A DNA stretch of 64,000 nt, taken from NCBI GenBank assembly GCA_030068075.1, contig CM057832.1, forward strand, positions 76,569,002 through 76,633,001, read 5' to 3'. Each line of letters opens with the position of its first letter. Positions within the stretch are counted from its first letter, which is position 1. The translations under genes were made by a program, and so were the position numbers. This document shows positions 47,837 through 58,428 of the stretch, piece after piece. The notes under the pieces were generated by a model, which did no database searches, had not been told where the DNA came from, and saw only the letters and a program-made list of their open reading frames with translations. The stretch comes from Paguma larvata (Eukaryota > Chordata > Mammalia > Carnivora > Viverridae).

Positions 47837-48066
47837 GGGGCGCCTGGGTGGCTCAGTCGATTAAGTGCCCGACTTCAGCTCAGGTCATGATCTCACAGTC
47901 TGTGAGTTCGAGCCCCGCGTCAGGCTCTGTGCTGACGGCTCGTCAGAGCCTGGAGCCTGCTTCAGATTCTGTGTCTCCCTCTCTCTCTGCCCTTCCCCTG
48001 CTCGCGCTCTGCCTCTATATCTCTCAAAAATAAATAAACATTAAAAAAAAATTTTTTTTAAATTAA
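47837..48066 (+). mobile_element. Felid tRNA-Lys SINE, inner copy, near-consensus
   Basis: It starts 'ggggcgcctgggtggctcag' directly in the tail of the SINE at 47645 and lies inside that element's target-site duplication. Boxes are intact and CpG sites retained. It has a small duplication 'ctcgtcagagcc' in place of 'ctcagagcc'. It is younger than its host. Following A/T-rich sequence (48045-48095) is the mixed tails. Confidence 0.97.
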
Positions 48067-48109
48067 AAAAAAACACTAAAAAAATAGAAAAAAACGTATG
48101 TGAGTCTTA

Positions 48110-48444
48110 AAGCACCTATTCGCTTATCAGTAGGTAGAAATATAGACGATTGGATGGTAGCCAGGAGATCCAAGTCCCAGAAGGAAATACTTTTAACGAA
48201 CTCCATTATTCAGGCCTATAATCTCTTGGATTATTATATAACATTTCACTTCACTGTTTGAAAATGCTTCCAAACCACAGAAAGTCTTTAGCATTGCAAA
48301 TAAGTCACTGTGCCAACATGCTTCTGCCACTGTGTTGAGCCACATTATTAGATGAGTTCTTTTAGCAAAAAGAATTTTCTGAGGGACTGGAATCACGTGG
48401 TTGGAAATATCATACTTCCAATAACTTCTTCACACAAAAATCGG
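48110..48444. other. Unique sequence
   Basis: No gene or repeat is recognised. Confidence 0.4.
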
Positions 48445-49030
48445 GGCTTAAGATCCATTCAGTCCATCAACATGTGTCTGTTCAGGTATTTGTCAGAAGC
48501 TCTAGGGCAGAGTGTCGTGAAGAAAGTAAAGAGAATTAAGAAATGGCTCCCCTCTTCAAGCTGCTCAAAGGCAAGGAAAGAAAACAGACACATCACTCTG
48601 ATTATAAAAGAGTATGATTAGGATTATAAGCAAGATCAGCGCCAAGCCCTGTAACAGCAAGATTGGCGCCAAGCCCTGTAACAAAAGAAGTTAGCAACTG
48701 ACAACTGAAGCTGCGAAAGTAACATTTGAGCTGTTCAGAGGAGAGGAAGCAAGGCTCGTATGATGGAGGGTGCAACATCATAAATTATAGAAACTTAAAA
48801 GATTAAAGTATGTGAAGAACATTAAGATGATGGCGATTTATATGGTAATGATGTTTTACAACCTAAGGAATGTTAGGGAGCAGACGGTAGACGACAGGGA
48901 AGGTAGAAAGAGCCGTCAGTCTGGTGTACCGCTGTGCCAGGCAGAAGGGTTGTTCTTATCCCCTAAGAAACGGGAAGGTTTTGAAGGATTGTTGAGCAGG
49001 AAACTAGAGACACCGTTATAACTTTATTTT
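48445..49030. mobile_element. L2-like repeat fragment, interrupted
   Basis: 'gtcagaagctctagggcag', 'gctcccctcttcaagctgc', 'gtaacatttgagctg', 'acctaaggaatgttagg', 'aaacgggaaggttttgaagg' follow the order seen in the copy at 40375. It is interrupted by a 27-bp tandem repeat (48630-48683), and the family may resume at 49850-50010 beyond the SINE at 49047. Confidence 0.48.
48630..48683. repeat. 27-bp tandem duplication
   Basis: Two adjacent copies of 27 bp (48630-48656 and 48657-48683) beginning 'gcaagat' and ending 'gccaagccctgtaaca', differing at two bases. Confidence 0.96.
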
Positions 49031-49046
49031 AAAGTGGTACTTCTGG

Positions 49047-49277
49047 GGGCCCCTGGGTGGCTCAGTTAGTTAGGCGGCCGACTCTTGATTTCGGCTCAGG
49101 TCATGATCTCAACAGTCCTTCAGATCGAGCCCTGCATCGGGCTCTGCACCGTCAGGGCAGAGCCTGCTTGCAATTCTCTCTGCCTCTCTCTGCCCCGCCT
49201 CCCCTCATGCATTTCTGCACACACTCTTTCTCTCTCTCTGTCAATATAAAAACAAACTTAAAAAAGTGAAAAAATGA
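49047..49277 (+). mobile_element. Felid tRNA-Lys SINE
   Basis: Flanks 'aaagtggtacttctgg' (49031-49046) and 'aaagtgagaattctgg' (49278-49293) look like a target-site duplication with three changes. The head has 'ggcccctgggtggctcag' and the body 'ccgactcttgatttcggctcagg', then 'cagggcagagcctgcttgc'. Confidence 0.94.
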
Positions 49278-49849
49278 AAGTGAGAATTCTGGTGCTCCTA
49301 TTTAGTCAACATCTAATAATTTTCAGCTGTACACCCCCCACCCCCCGCCTTTGTTTTGAATATTGCCCCCATCTTCCCTGTGCTTTTTGTGATTCTGGTG
49401 GGGCTAGCAAACAAGAGTCTTCACCTCTTACCACAGTGAGGTGAGGCACAAGGCACAAGCTTGCTAATGAAAGTGTCCCAGGAATGAACCCTGGCCCTCG
49501 AGAGCTTAATATGGGCCTTTGAAGGTAGAGAGGGCAGATGGCATCCATGAAATGGGGCATCACGATGTTCCCTCTGGAATGTCTACCTAATAGGCTCATG
49601 CACGCCTACACTCCTTGACCGTCTTTGTCACTATGTGGCCAGAAACTGCCCCAGTCTGGAAGAGAGAAGAGCTGATGGATGGAGAGAGAGAATTCTGATG
49701 CCATCCTTTGAACCCTTGTATCTAGCTAAGTTTAAAGTCAACTCTGCTCTTCAATAAATTGTTTTGGTTGTTGTCGTTTATTTCGTAAGTACAGTTTGGT
49801 GTTGATTTCTGGATTTGTAGTTGAAAATGTTCTTACTAATGCAGAGTAA
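49278..49849. other. Unique sequence, possible very old repeat
   Basis: No gene is recognised. About 49620-49790 ('cttcaataaattgttttgg' after 'gaacccttgtatctagc') is reminiscent of the end of an old LTR-type repeat but is too diverged to call. Confidence 0.35.
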
Positions 49850-50010
49850 AAGTCAGATAAGAGTGGAATCGAAATCATCTAGATGAGTGAGGATAAGGGC
49901 CTGAGCTAAGACAATGGAGCTACAGAAGAGAGGATACATCCAAATGTATGAATCCTGAATGGACCGGATTCAGTGAGTTATTAGATGTGAGAGAGAGAAT
50001 GAAGAGGGAC
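49850..50010. mobile_element. Possible L2-like continuation
   Basis: 'gatgagtgaggataagggcctgagc', 'aatggagctacagaagagagg' and 'ggattcagtgagttattag' resemble the downstream part of the common old repeat, in line after 48445-49030. Confidence 0.4.
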
Positions 50011-51009
50011 AGATGCTATCTATAAAACCCTCTCCGCCATAACATCGAGGCAAGTGAAAGGGCGCATTCTCATCTAAAATGAATGAATGAAAAAACAGGA
50101 TATGGTTTAGTTCTTCTTGCGGCTCCATCCAAGGAAATCCATACGGTTTACTGAGCCCTGGTGAACGGCCAGTATGAAGAAAACAGAGGCCGTGTGTACA
50201 CTTTTTCCCCCTGGTACTACGGGAGTCGGGTTACAAGCCCGGGGTAATTAGTTAACATGGCACTCGATGCTCCTCCGTCTCGAAGCTGGGCACTGTCAGA
50301 TGCGACGTGCCAGCCGAGCCGGGTGCCCACAAAAGGATGAGGCTGACTCACGTGCTCTGCTTCTGTGTTTGCCACTGCTTTGAATGGGATAGAAACTTAA
50401 ACCCTCATCTTTGAAGCTGGTCTTCGTGGGTAACTCCAGGCAGGACAGTAACTCGATCTCCAGTTCCCAGAGGTATAAGTGATGGTGATTTCAGAGAGAT
50501 GATGGCACCTCTGTGCCACAATGCAGCTGGAAAAGAAGTCCTTTGCCTCTATGCAAGAGCTCGAGATTAATCTTGTATGATTTGTCCAATACAATGGAAT
50601 GAAGAAAAGCAGACTGAGCAGGGGCTTAAAATAGATGTTAGCTGTTAGGAAAAAAAAAAAGAAGAAGAAGAAGTCAAGCTATGCAGTAGGTGGTATAAGC
50701 CTGTAACCTCTAAAGAGCCCATTTAAGTCTTCATGTGAAGCACCAAACTTTAACGTAAAGAGAAAGAGACCCACTGGTGAAGGGAGGTACCCGAAAATGA
50801 CTCGAGGTACCCCGTTTAGCCTCATAGACAATCAGATAAGTGCTTACTAAAACCAACCAACCCAAAGCGAAATAAAATGTTTAAGTGAAATCATCATTTT
50901 TGAATTAAGTATGATGATATTTAATTTATGGTATTTAAAGTCATGAACTATCATTACTCTTAATACATATGCCTGAGATTATGTTCTCAGGATATTACTC
51001 AGCATGAGG
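50011..51009. other. Repeat-poor unique sequence with a CpG-bearing block
   Basis: No gene or repeat is recognised. 50120-50360 contains about a dozen CpGs ('agtcgggttacaagcccgggg', 'cgatgctcctccgtctcg') and an E-box 'cacgtg' near 50351. A short GAA run is at 50660-50673. Confidence 0.4.
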
Positions 51010-51021
51010 AAAAAGTATATG

Positions 51022-51228
51022 GGGGCGCCTAGGTGGCTTGCTTGGTTGGGCGTCTGACTTTTGATTTTGGCTCCGGTCATGGTCTCACAGTTTGTGAGTT
51101 CGAGCCCCGCGTCAGGCTCCGCGCTCAGTGTGGAGCCTGCTGGGGATTCTCTGTCTCCCTCTCTCTCTGCCCCTCCATTGCTCTCTCTCTCTCTCCAAAA
51201 TAAATAAACATTAAAAAAAGAAAAAGAA
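51022..51228 (+). mobile_element. Felid tRNA-Lys SINE with perfect target-site duplication
   Basis: 'aaaaagtatatg' at 51010-51021 and 51229-51240. Older-subfamily body ('tgacttttgattttggctcc' and 'agtgtggagcctgctgggg'). B-box 'gagttcgagccccgcgtc' is intact. Confidence 0.96.
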
Positions 51229-51240
51229 AAAAAGTATATG

Positions 51241-51539
51241 CATAAAATATCCATTATTGCATTCTCTATAATATCCAAAAAAATCAGAAAAATTTTGACA
51301 AAGAACGGGGAACGAATAGACAAAAATGCTCCAAAAATGTGACTAGGCACAAATATCGTAGTTACAAATCAGTTGGAAATAAGGAAAATGAGATAATTTT
51401 TGAAATAGAGAAACAGGATACAAAATCATATACAGATTATGTGGACAGAAAGTATATATTTAGACAAAGACTAAGTTGATTCAAATAACGAAAACAGAAA
51501 AAAATAAGAAATGTATTAAAACTGAATTATGACTGAAAT
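51241..51539. other. AT-rich unique sequence
   Basis: No gene or recognisable repeat is seen. It may belong to the same old L1 that becomes recognisable at 51540. Confidence 0.35.
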
Positions 51540-52009
51540 TAAATGAAAGACCAACTATTCAATAAATAGTGCTGGGTAACATAGAAGCAAAATTCATTCC
51601 AGTAGATTAACAAAACTTTAATACGAAATATAAACCTGAAAACTTTTGAAGATAGCATAGGAGAAAATTTTTCTGGCCTCAGGGCAAGGGATAACTCCGT
51701 AAACCATATAGTAAAAGCATTTACCATGGAAAAAATCAACACCCTATCAACCTCATGAAAATAAGAAACTTCTGTACATCCAAAGACACCCTAAAAAGGG
51801 TGAAAATACACAAACCGAGAGGAGATATTCGTAACATATAACTGACAAAGTTCTGGTATGCAGACTATAGCAAGAATTGAAAGTCATGAATGTATATTTC
51901 ATAAATGAGGAAATATAAGTAGCCGTCAAATAAGTGAAAATATTCTCAAATCCATTAATGATCAAAAACTAAACCAGAAGTTCAAACCACACCAAGATAT
52001 GTTTCATAC
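51540..52009 (+). mobile_element. L1 ORF2 fragment, upstream part of a split copy
   Basis: The order of signatures is: 'caaatagtgctgggtaac'-type start, 'aacctgaaaacttttgaag', 'ggagaaaatttttctggcc', 'gaaacttctgtacatccaaag', 'gagatattcgtaacatat', 'aatgaggaaatataagtagcc' and 'catccattaatgatc'-like sequence. This is ORF2 from about the last third. The frame is broken many times. Confidence 0.75.
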
Positions 52010-52136
52010 TCAGGTTGTTATATACAGTTGCATGGATTGTGCACTGCTCAACTCCAGGGAGCATCATTCCTGTCCACTCGAATATGAGGCCACTCCCTTC
52101 CCTCAAAGCGTGGAATGCATTGGCCCTGTTTCACGA
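52010..52136. mobile_element. Insert of about 127 bp in the L1
   Basis: This block ('ggattgtgcactgctcaactccaggg', 'gcatcattcctgtccac') has no counterpart in L1 ORF2, while the L1 order resumes on its right side. It resembles a short old repeat I cannot name. Confidence 0.5.
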
Positions 52137-52260
52137 CCACCACACTGGCAGAAATTCAAGTCTGTAGTATCAGCACGGATGTGAAACGATACAAATCTCA
52201 GTCACGGCTTACTGAAGTGTAAATTAGCTCAACCACTTTGAAGAACAGTTTGTCTTTATT
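52137..52260 (+). mobile_element. L1 ORF2 fragment, downstream part of the split copy
   Basis: 'cagaaattcaagtctgtagtatc', 'ggatgtgaaacgatac' and 'gtaaattagctcaaccactttg' match the next ORF2 segments (aatggctaaaatt; gaggatgtggagaa; gtaaattggtacaaccactttgg). Confidence 0.68.
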
Positions 52261-52470
52261 TGGGATGATGAAGGGCAGGTTTAGAAGAGGAACAGGAAAG
52301 AGTATTGAGTAGTGATGAACACAAAAATGAGCAGATACACACAATAAAAATGTGCAATAGCATTGATCGGCATAAAATTTTCCGGATGTACTTAGAAGCT
52401 TGGCAACAAACGTAAGGAAAGTAGATCAAGATAAGATTAAAAAAAAAAAAAAAAAACTGTCAGGATATAT
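52261..52470. other. AT-rich sequence, origin unclear
   Basis: No gene is seen. A 17-base A run is at 52440-52456. It may be part of the same old L1. Confidence 0.35.
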
Positions 52471-52483
52471 TACACCGTATGTT

Positions 52484-52663
52484 CTTTTTTTTTAAATGTT
52501 TATTTATGTTTTAGAGAGAGAGACACAGAGCACGAGTAGGCAAGGGGCACAGAGAGAAGGGCACAGAGGATCCGAAGCCGGCTCCACACTGGCAGCAGAA
52601 AGCCCAACACAGGGCTCGAAGCCTCGAACAGAGAGATCATGACCTGAGCCACGCAGGCTCCCC
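52484..52663 (-). mobile_element. Felid tRNA-Lys SINE lacking its A-box region
   Basis: Flanks 'tacaccgtatgtt' (52471-52483) and 'tacactgtatgtt' (52664-52676) form a 13-bp duplication with one change. On plus it reads 'gacctgagccacgcaggctcccc': the usual stretch between 'tgagcc[gaagtc...' and '...ctgagccacc' is absent, deleting the A box. The flanks resemble an L1 3'-UTR end ('tactgtatgttaact'). Confidence 0.95.
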
Positions 52664-52713
52664 TACACTGTATGTTAACTAGGTTTTGGATACGAACTTT
52701 AAAAACAGATTTA

Positions 52714-52747
52714 AAAAACAAAAAACAAAAAACAAAAAACAAAAACC
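52714..52747. repeat. (AAAAAC)n tract
   Basis: Four to five 'aaaaaac' units, probably the tail of the L1-type 3' end in which the SINE at 52484 sits. Confidence 0.85.
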
Positions 52748-52837
52748 TGCCAGGATGGATGAGTAAAGTTCTGAGGACATCAGTGAAAGTGAAGTTGAAA
52801 TAATTCTCCAAGGTATTCGTGTTAGTATACAGACAAG

Positions 52838-53065
52838 ACACGGGCCCGCCAACTGCGACCTATGGACCAAATCCAGCCCCGGCCCGTTTTTATAAATCGC
52901 TAGAATAGAGTCACTTCCATTAATTGATATAGACTCCACAGCTGCTTTAGCTCTGCCACGGCAAAAATGAATGTTGTGACAGAGATCATATGGCCTGCTA
53001 AGGCTAAAATATTTAGGATCTCACACACAGAGACAGTTTGCTAACCCGCAGACCAGAACGTTAGG
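52838..53065 (+). mobile_element. hAT-type DNA transposon fossil
   Basis: 'gccaactgcgacctatggacc', 'aaatccagccccggcccg', 'agctctgccacggcaaaaatg', 'gtgacagagatcatatggcctgc' and 'gtttgctaacccgcagacc' follow a known hAT MITE-like consensus (ggccaaatccggcccg; gagttgagtagttgcgacagagacc; agtttgccgacccctg), which I recall as Arthur1/Tip100-like. Confidence 0.62.
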
Positions 53066-53122
53066 TAACGACAACGACAAAAAATTAGAATGTTTGGCGC
53101 AATTAAAAACGTGTATTTTAAT

Positions 53123-53335
53123 TTTTTTTTTAGCATTTATTTATTTTTGAGAGACATAGAGGCAGAGTTATGAGCAAGGAAAGGGCAGAGAGAGAGGGAG
53201 ACACAGAATCCGAAGCAGGCTTCAGGCTCTGAGCCGGGAGCACAGAGCCCGACGCGGGGCTCGGACTCACAGGCCATGAGATCATGACCTGAGCCGAAGT
53301 TGGCCACCCAACTGACTGAGCCACCCAGGCGCCCC
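53123..53335 (-). mobile_element. Felid tRNA-Lys SINE with 18-bp target-site duplication
   Basis: 'aaaaacgtgtattttaat' (53105-53122) and 'aaaaatgtgtattttaat' (53336-53353) differ at one base. The copy is CpG-rich (cgacgcggggctcgg) and near consensus with intact B-box. It looks young. Confidence 0.97.
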
Positions 53336-53353
53336 AAAAATGTGTATTTTAAT

Positions 53354-54275
53354 GAAACAACGAGTAGATTCTTGATGACTATCCTGGAGAGGTACAGAAT
53401 CCACGTGTGCTAAGTTGGAGCAAAACCGGAGAATAACAAGGTCCAGAGTGTGTTTCTGCCAAACTGATATCAGGTTGCGACTAAATATAACAGACCTTAT
53501 GGTATCTAGTAAGCAGAGTGAAAAATCAGGAGCAGAACGCCAAGTATTTCTTATGAATTGGAAAAGTCTTCCATCATCTGCAAGACAGATATAATTGATC
53601 CAACTCAAAAGATCAAAAATAAATAAATAAATTAATTAATTAATTAATTAATAAATGGTGAGACTTCAAGTTTTGCCCCTAGATTTGCTGGATATTCCGT
53701 TGGCTTTTTGACTCTTGAAGTTACGATGACAGCCCACAACAGCAGATCATTTGTCACAGTGAGACTAAACTACCTTAACTGATTTCCAAAAACCTGGTGA
53801 TCTAAGGATAAAGGCTGCCCACGTCTCTCTCCCTTAAATGTTTCTATGAGTTCACTCTAGGTTTGCAGAGAAGCTCTGCACTTGAAGTCATTCATAGACC
53901 AGATTCCTTCTCAGTCACTGGAACGCCATTTCTGAGAACTAAATCTCCATCTCATCTAGCTCCTTGCTGGTGACAAAGGGCAAGAGAAGACAGAAGGGGT
54001 ATACTCCATGTCTGAAGTCCTGAACCAAGAAATGGACACTTAACTTTTGGATCTGTGCTGTGGAGGCATGTGCCCACCTCAGTTCTATTGATTTGGAAGA
54101 TGAGGATAATGGATTCTGACAGACGAGCAGCAGTCTCTCTCTTGCAAGAGGTAATGGTTTTCTCTCTAGAAGAATTCATGGTAAACAGAGATTAAAGAAT
54201 ATGATTCAACATATGAAGATCACAAGATAATTTATTAATGATGTGTGCTTGAAAGAAAAGTCCAGAAAAGTTCTC
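53354..54275. other. Unique sequence with an AAAT/AATT tract
   Basis: No gene is seen. 53618-53655 is an AAAT then AATT repeat (about nine units). Confidence 0.45.
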
Positions 54276-54293
54276 CAGGGTTTTCTACTTTTT

Positions 54294-54497
54294 TTTTAAG
54301 TTTATTTGCTTATTTTGAGAGGGAGAGAGCACATCAGCAGAGGGGGAACAGAGAGGAGGGAGACAGAGAGAATCCCAAGCAGGCTCTGCGCTCTCGACAC
54401 AGAGCCTGATGCAGGGCTCGAACTCATGATCCATGAGACCGTGACCTGAGCTGAAATCAAGAGTCAAGTGCCCAACTGACTGAGCCACCCAGGCTCC
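54294..54497 (-). mobile_element. Felid tRNA-Lys SINE with perfect 18-bp target-site duplication
   Basis: 'ccagggttttctactttt' at 54276-54293 and 54498-54515. Older-subfamily markers 'gaaatcaagagtcaag' and 'cccaagcaggctctgcgc' are present, yet the duplication is intact. Confidence 0.97.
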
Positions 54498-54515
54498 CCA
54501 GGGTTTTCTACTTTT

Positions 54516-55250
54516 AAACTGAATTATGAGAAACATGCAGAGACCTTCTCACCCTTCCGCTAGGAGATGAGAGGAGGAAATGTAATATCTTTCCAGTTAC
54601 TGAAGCTTCGATATATTTAGCTTTTCGGATTATGAGAACAAAGTTGGCAGAATGACCATGTGGTCACAGAAAAAAACAACCTCAACCTAAGATAACAAAA
54701 CCTGGCAATGCAAAGCTGCCACGAAGAATACTGGCCAAGTGACAGGGTCATGGTCCCCTTGCCTCTCAAGGCAAATAAACATAAAGTTTTGTGGGAAATA
54801 TCCTCATATGTTAACCAAAGAGGAACACCGTGTATCTTGTTTTATTAACCAGATTAATCATGGTTTTGCGGGTGGAAAACTAGGGTGCTAATCACTTTCT
54901 GAAAATGCTTTGGACCAGGTATGCTGGTTGGGGATCCTGGTTCTTAACTATAATATGAGTATTTTTATCTATAGCCAGTCAAGTTGAATCATCACTAGGA
55001 AACGTGGAACAATAAACCATTCATTAGTTATTCAGAAGATAGATACTGGGTGGTCTCTACCCAAGTCTAGGTACTTCTCTTACTTCAATGTCAATAATTT
55101 ACAAAACTTAAAACTAATTATGTAAGATTCTGTTATATGCAAGGCACTTCCCTCTGTACCACATTTGGTAGAAGGCTGAGTGAGGTAAGCCATTCCCTCA
55201 ATGTTTAAGCCTCTGGAAGAATGAGCCAGGATGTATATGTGTGCTAGATT
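54516..55250. other. Unique sequence
   Basis: No gene or repeat is recognised. Confidence 0.45.
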
Positions 55251-55268
55251 AAGAAATATAGCAAGATA

Positions 55269-55480
55269 TGGCGCGCCTGAGTGATTCGGTCAGTTGAGCG
55301 TCTGACTTCGGCTCAGGACATGATCTCACATTTTGTGAGTTCAAGCCCCACATCGGGCTCTGTGCTGACAGCTCAGAGCCTGGAACCCGCTTCACATTCT
55401 GTGTCTCCCTCTGTCTGCCCCTCCCCTGCTTGCACTCCATCTCTCGCTGTTTCAAAAATAAATAAACAACAACAACGACG
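55269..55480 (+). mobile_element. Felid tRNA-Lys SINE
   Basis: Flanks 'aagaaatatagcaag' (55251-55265) and 'aagaaatgcagcaag' (55481-55495) differ at two bases. The head is 'ggcgcgcctgagtgattcgg' with a mutated A box. The tail ends in 'aacaacaacaacgacg'. Confidence 0.95.
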
Positions 55481-55554
55481 AAGAAATGCAGCAAGTCAAA
55501 GAAGGTCGGGACTAAACTGATTTGGAAGGGTCGGTGAGGAAGGATTAGGAAGAC

Positions 55555-55635
55555 ATGAAACTGAGGATATAGCTGACCTCACCAAACTTCAGTTTTCTCA
55601 TCTGTACAAATGGGAAAACTGTTTGCACTTTTCAT
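55555..55635 (+). mobile_element. Possible MIR fragment
   Basis: 'acttcagttttctcatctgtac' then 'aaatgggaaaac' fit the MIR 'cctcagtttcctcatctgtaaaatggg' segment. Confidence 0.45.
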
Positions 55636-57304
55636 TTATATCTTTATAAAACCTGAGAGCAGACTTGGGTTCATAATGACGATAAAAACTGTCAGTTGTC
55701 ATCATAGCTCTTTTTGTTGTGGCTGATGTCATTCTTGGAAACTCCGATTTTGAATGATGAACAGGATTCCAGTAGCTACAATTTTTGGAGCGTATAATGT
55801 CAGGCAGACAGAATGGAATCGTTGGAATCATCAGCTGCTGGGTACTTCATTGGGATCAATCCAGAATTGTAACGGGATTTAGTATGGATTCACCAAGCAA
55901 AATGCCTTTCGAAGCCAGATGCCTAAAAGGGACTCTGAAGCACCGTGGTTTTTTTGTGTCCTTGGGTCTATATTTACAAAGACTGATTTTACTTACTCAA
56001 TTTTATGAGTTTCTTGTTTTATACTCTTTAGGGAGAATACCACCAGTCTCTTCCTATACATTGCCTGGGGTCAAAGAATTTGTCCATGCACACATCAGTG
56101 ATAGCCCAGAGCTGGAAGCACACTGAAGTTTTTTTCTATGGGATCAGCCCCTACTCATATGGTAGTTGAAATACAAATTGTTAACCCAAGGTCAATTTCA
56201 ATACCCTGGAATGGTCTACTTGGGTAAGGAAGGAGTAATTCACAATTTTATGAAACAGACTGGAATCTATGCCCAGGGGCTTCTTAATATCCAAAGAAAC
56301 CATTTTTTGGCATTGGTTGTGTATCTCTTGAAATTTTGCAGTTTGGGAATTGAATCGGAAACCTAAATTTGTCTTTGGGGGAAAAATTCTCACGGAAAAT
56401 CAGCTAGTGAATGCACAGTGAACTTCCCAGAGCTCCTCCAGGACACTGTGCTGTTGGAGTTCATTTTCTTGAGGAAGAGTTTGGCTCGCCTACCGATAGT
56501 GTGAGGAGATTATATGTGTTTATGGAGTTCGTGATCCACTTATTTAAGAAATCCTTCTTTATATAGGAACATAAGGGAGATAAATGTGCCATTGCTTTTT
56601 TGTCTCGAAAAGTTACATCCTGGGAGAACCACCCCCCAGTGGTTGAGAGGCAGGCTTTGAAATCTGGGTCCAGGACAAATCATGATACTATCGCCTGAGG
56701 GAAGCCATTTCCTATGTTCACACACCATTTGTTTTTAAAATGTTTAAACTCCACATTCTGAATGGCTGTTCCGTGCTTTAAAGCTCTACTCGCTTGACTT
56801 CAGAGAGAAATAAATTCCCAATTCTCAGGACGTTGTACAAACCATTTCCAAAACGAATCGGGATGACTTGCAAAAGATTTTGGATTCATACCTACTTTTG
56901 TTGTATTCTTTGAGGGAGGGGGCAATGTGAGAGAAATCGTCCTTTCTCCTTGAGAAAATGATCAGAAACGACAAGAAAAATATACAAACGTTAGCCTTGT
57001 AGAATATTCTCGAAGTGTTACCTGATACATGCTAATCATTATTTATGTTGTCACAATATCTAAGGATTGAGAAAAAAACAATAGGACATGAGAGCAAAAT
57101 ATTTTAAATGGCATGAAACTCATATTTCCCCAGGGCAGCCGTTCCTGGCTCAGTTTGAAAGGAATAGAAACTCTGCTTCTCAGGGTTTTCATATCCATGT
57201 TGTTGTAAGGGCCAGAGCCCCATGGAAGAATCACCCCTTATTGGGGGGTATTTCTTGGGTTGTCATCCGTGGTGAAGAATAAGCTTCTATCTTCTTCCCC
57301 TTTC
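55636..57304. other. Unique sequence, no gene recognised
   Basis: A plus frame at 55785-56126 (113 codons) has no domain. Overlapping frames at 56166-56393 on both strands argue for chance. No repeat is recognised. Confidence 0.45.
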
Positions 57305-57560
57305 TATGTTTTAAATAATTCATTGAGGTGAAATTTTCCTAGCATAAAATTAACCATTTGAAAGTGAACAGTTCGGTGGCGTTTAATCCGTTCACAGTAG
57401 GCTTCAACCACAACCCCTCTCGAGTTCCAAAATAATTCTATCATTCTGAGGTAAAACTCCTTACCCATTCATGGTTTCCCTCCCCAGGTCCCGGCCACCA
57501 CCAATCAGCATTATGCTTATCTGCGTCCCCTTTTGTCACTCATTCATTCCTTTTAGTGAG
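57305..57560 (-). mobile_element. Old L1 3' UTR, inverted
   Basis: On plus: 'cattgaggtgaaattttcc', 'ataaaattaaccatttgaaag', 'gttcggtggcgtttaatcc', 'ccaaaataattctatcattc'. This is the reverse complement of an old L1M 3' UTR (ttgaggtataattgaca; aaaattcaccatttaaag; ttcagtggtttttagt). Confidence 0.65.
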
Positions 57561-58207
57561 GCCTCTTTCCAGCCTTTTGGTGTCTGCAGAGTCACCTGAG
57601 GGCACCTTGTTAGTGCCGTTTACAGCTGAAGAAAGCTGATCCTGGAGCCAAAGACACAGTCAGTCTCTTGGTGGTCGCTAGACTGCCAGTGCCTACCCTC
57701 TGCTGCCTGAATACTGTCCTCTCTCCCTGACTACCTTATCTCCTGGGCATTGCTCTGGGTCCTCCATCTTTGCCACAGTGGTTGATATGGTGGAGACTCC
57801 ACGAATGCTAGTGAAAATGTATTTTCTGGGTTGGTTAATGCCCTTAAGCCAATATCTAAGAAATATACCTGCCTCTTCCATTTTACATTTCTCTTTATCA
57901 TGTAAGTAATAGAGATACATTGAGTACCCCTGGAATGACTTCATGTATATGGAAGACCGACTTGGCATTAATCAATGACTTTTTCATTAATTAATTTCAG
58001 CCTATTCTTTCCCTATCGTTAGGATGTGAGACCAGGTTTAAGAAAGGGGGTGCTGGATCAGGAGAAAATCTCCCCAGCAAATAGCAAGTTGTGATCAGTT
58101 TTAATCCTCACCTCTGACAACCAAAGCATTATAGAGACCCAGATTTATTTGTCTGATGCTATCTTCACTTAGAGAATTATTCCCAGGAAGATCTTAGCCC
58201 CTCTTTT
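57561..58207. other. Unique sequence
   Basis: No gene or repeat is recognised. Confidence 0.4.
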
Positions 58208-58220
58208 AAAAATACTTCCA

Positions 58221-58428
58221 GGGGCACCTGGGTGGCTCAGTCGGTTGAGCAGCTGACTTCAGCTCAGGTCATGATCTCACGGTCTGTGAGTTCGAGCCCC
58301 GCGTTGGGCTCTGTGCTGACAGCTCAGAGCCTGGAGCCTGCTTCAGATTCTGTGTCTCCGTCTCTCTTGGCCTTCCCCTGCTCACACTCTGTCTCTATGT
58401 CTCTCAAAAATAAATAAAAACGTTAAAA
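58221..58428 (+). mobile_element. Felid tRNA-Lys SINE, near-consensus, perfect target-site duplication
   Basis: 'aaaaatacttcca' at 58208-58220 and 58429-58441. A-box-like 'tggctcagtcgg' at 58233-58244 and B-box-like 'agttcgagccc' at 58289-58299 are intact. Confidence 0.98.

Noticed and set aside
48657..48683. Retroviral primer-binding site suggested by 'ttggcgcc'
   Set aside because: The match to a tRNA-Lys primer-binding site ends after about seven bases and no LTR or gag sequence flanks it.
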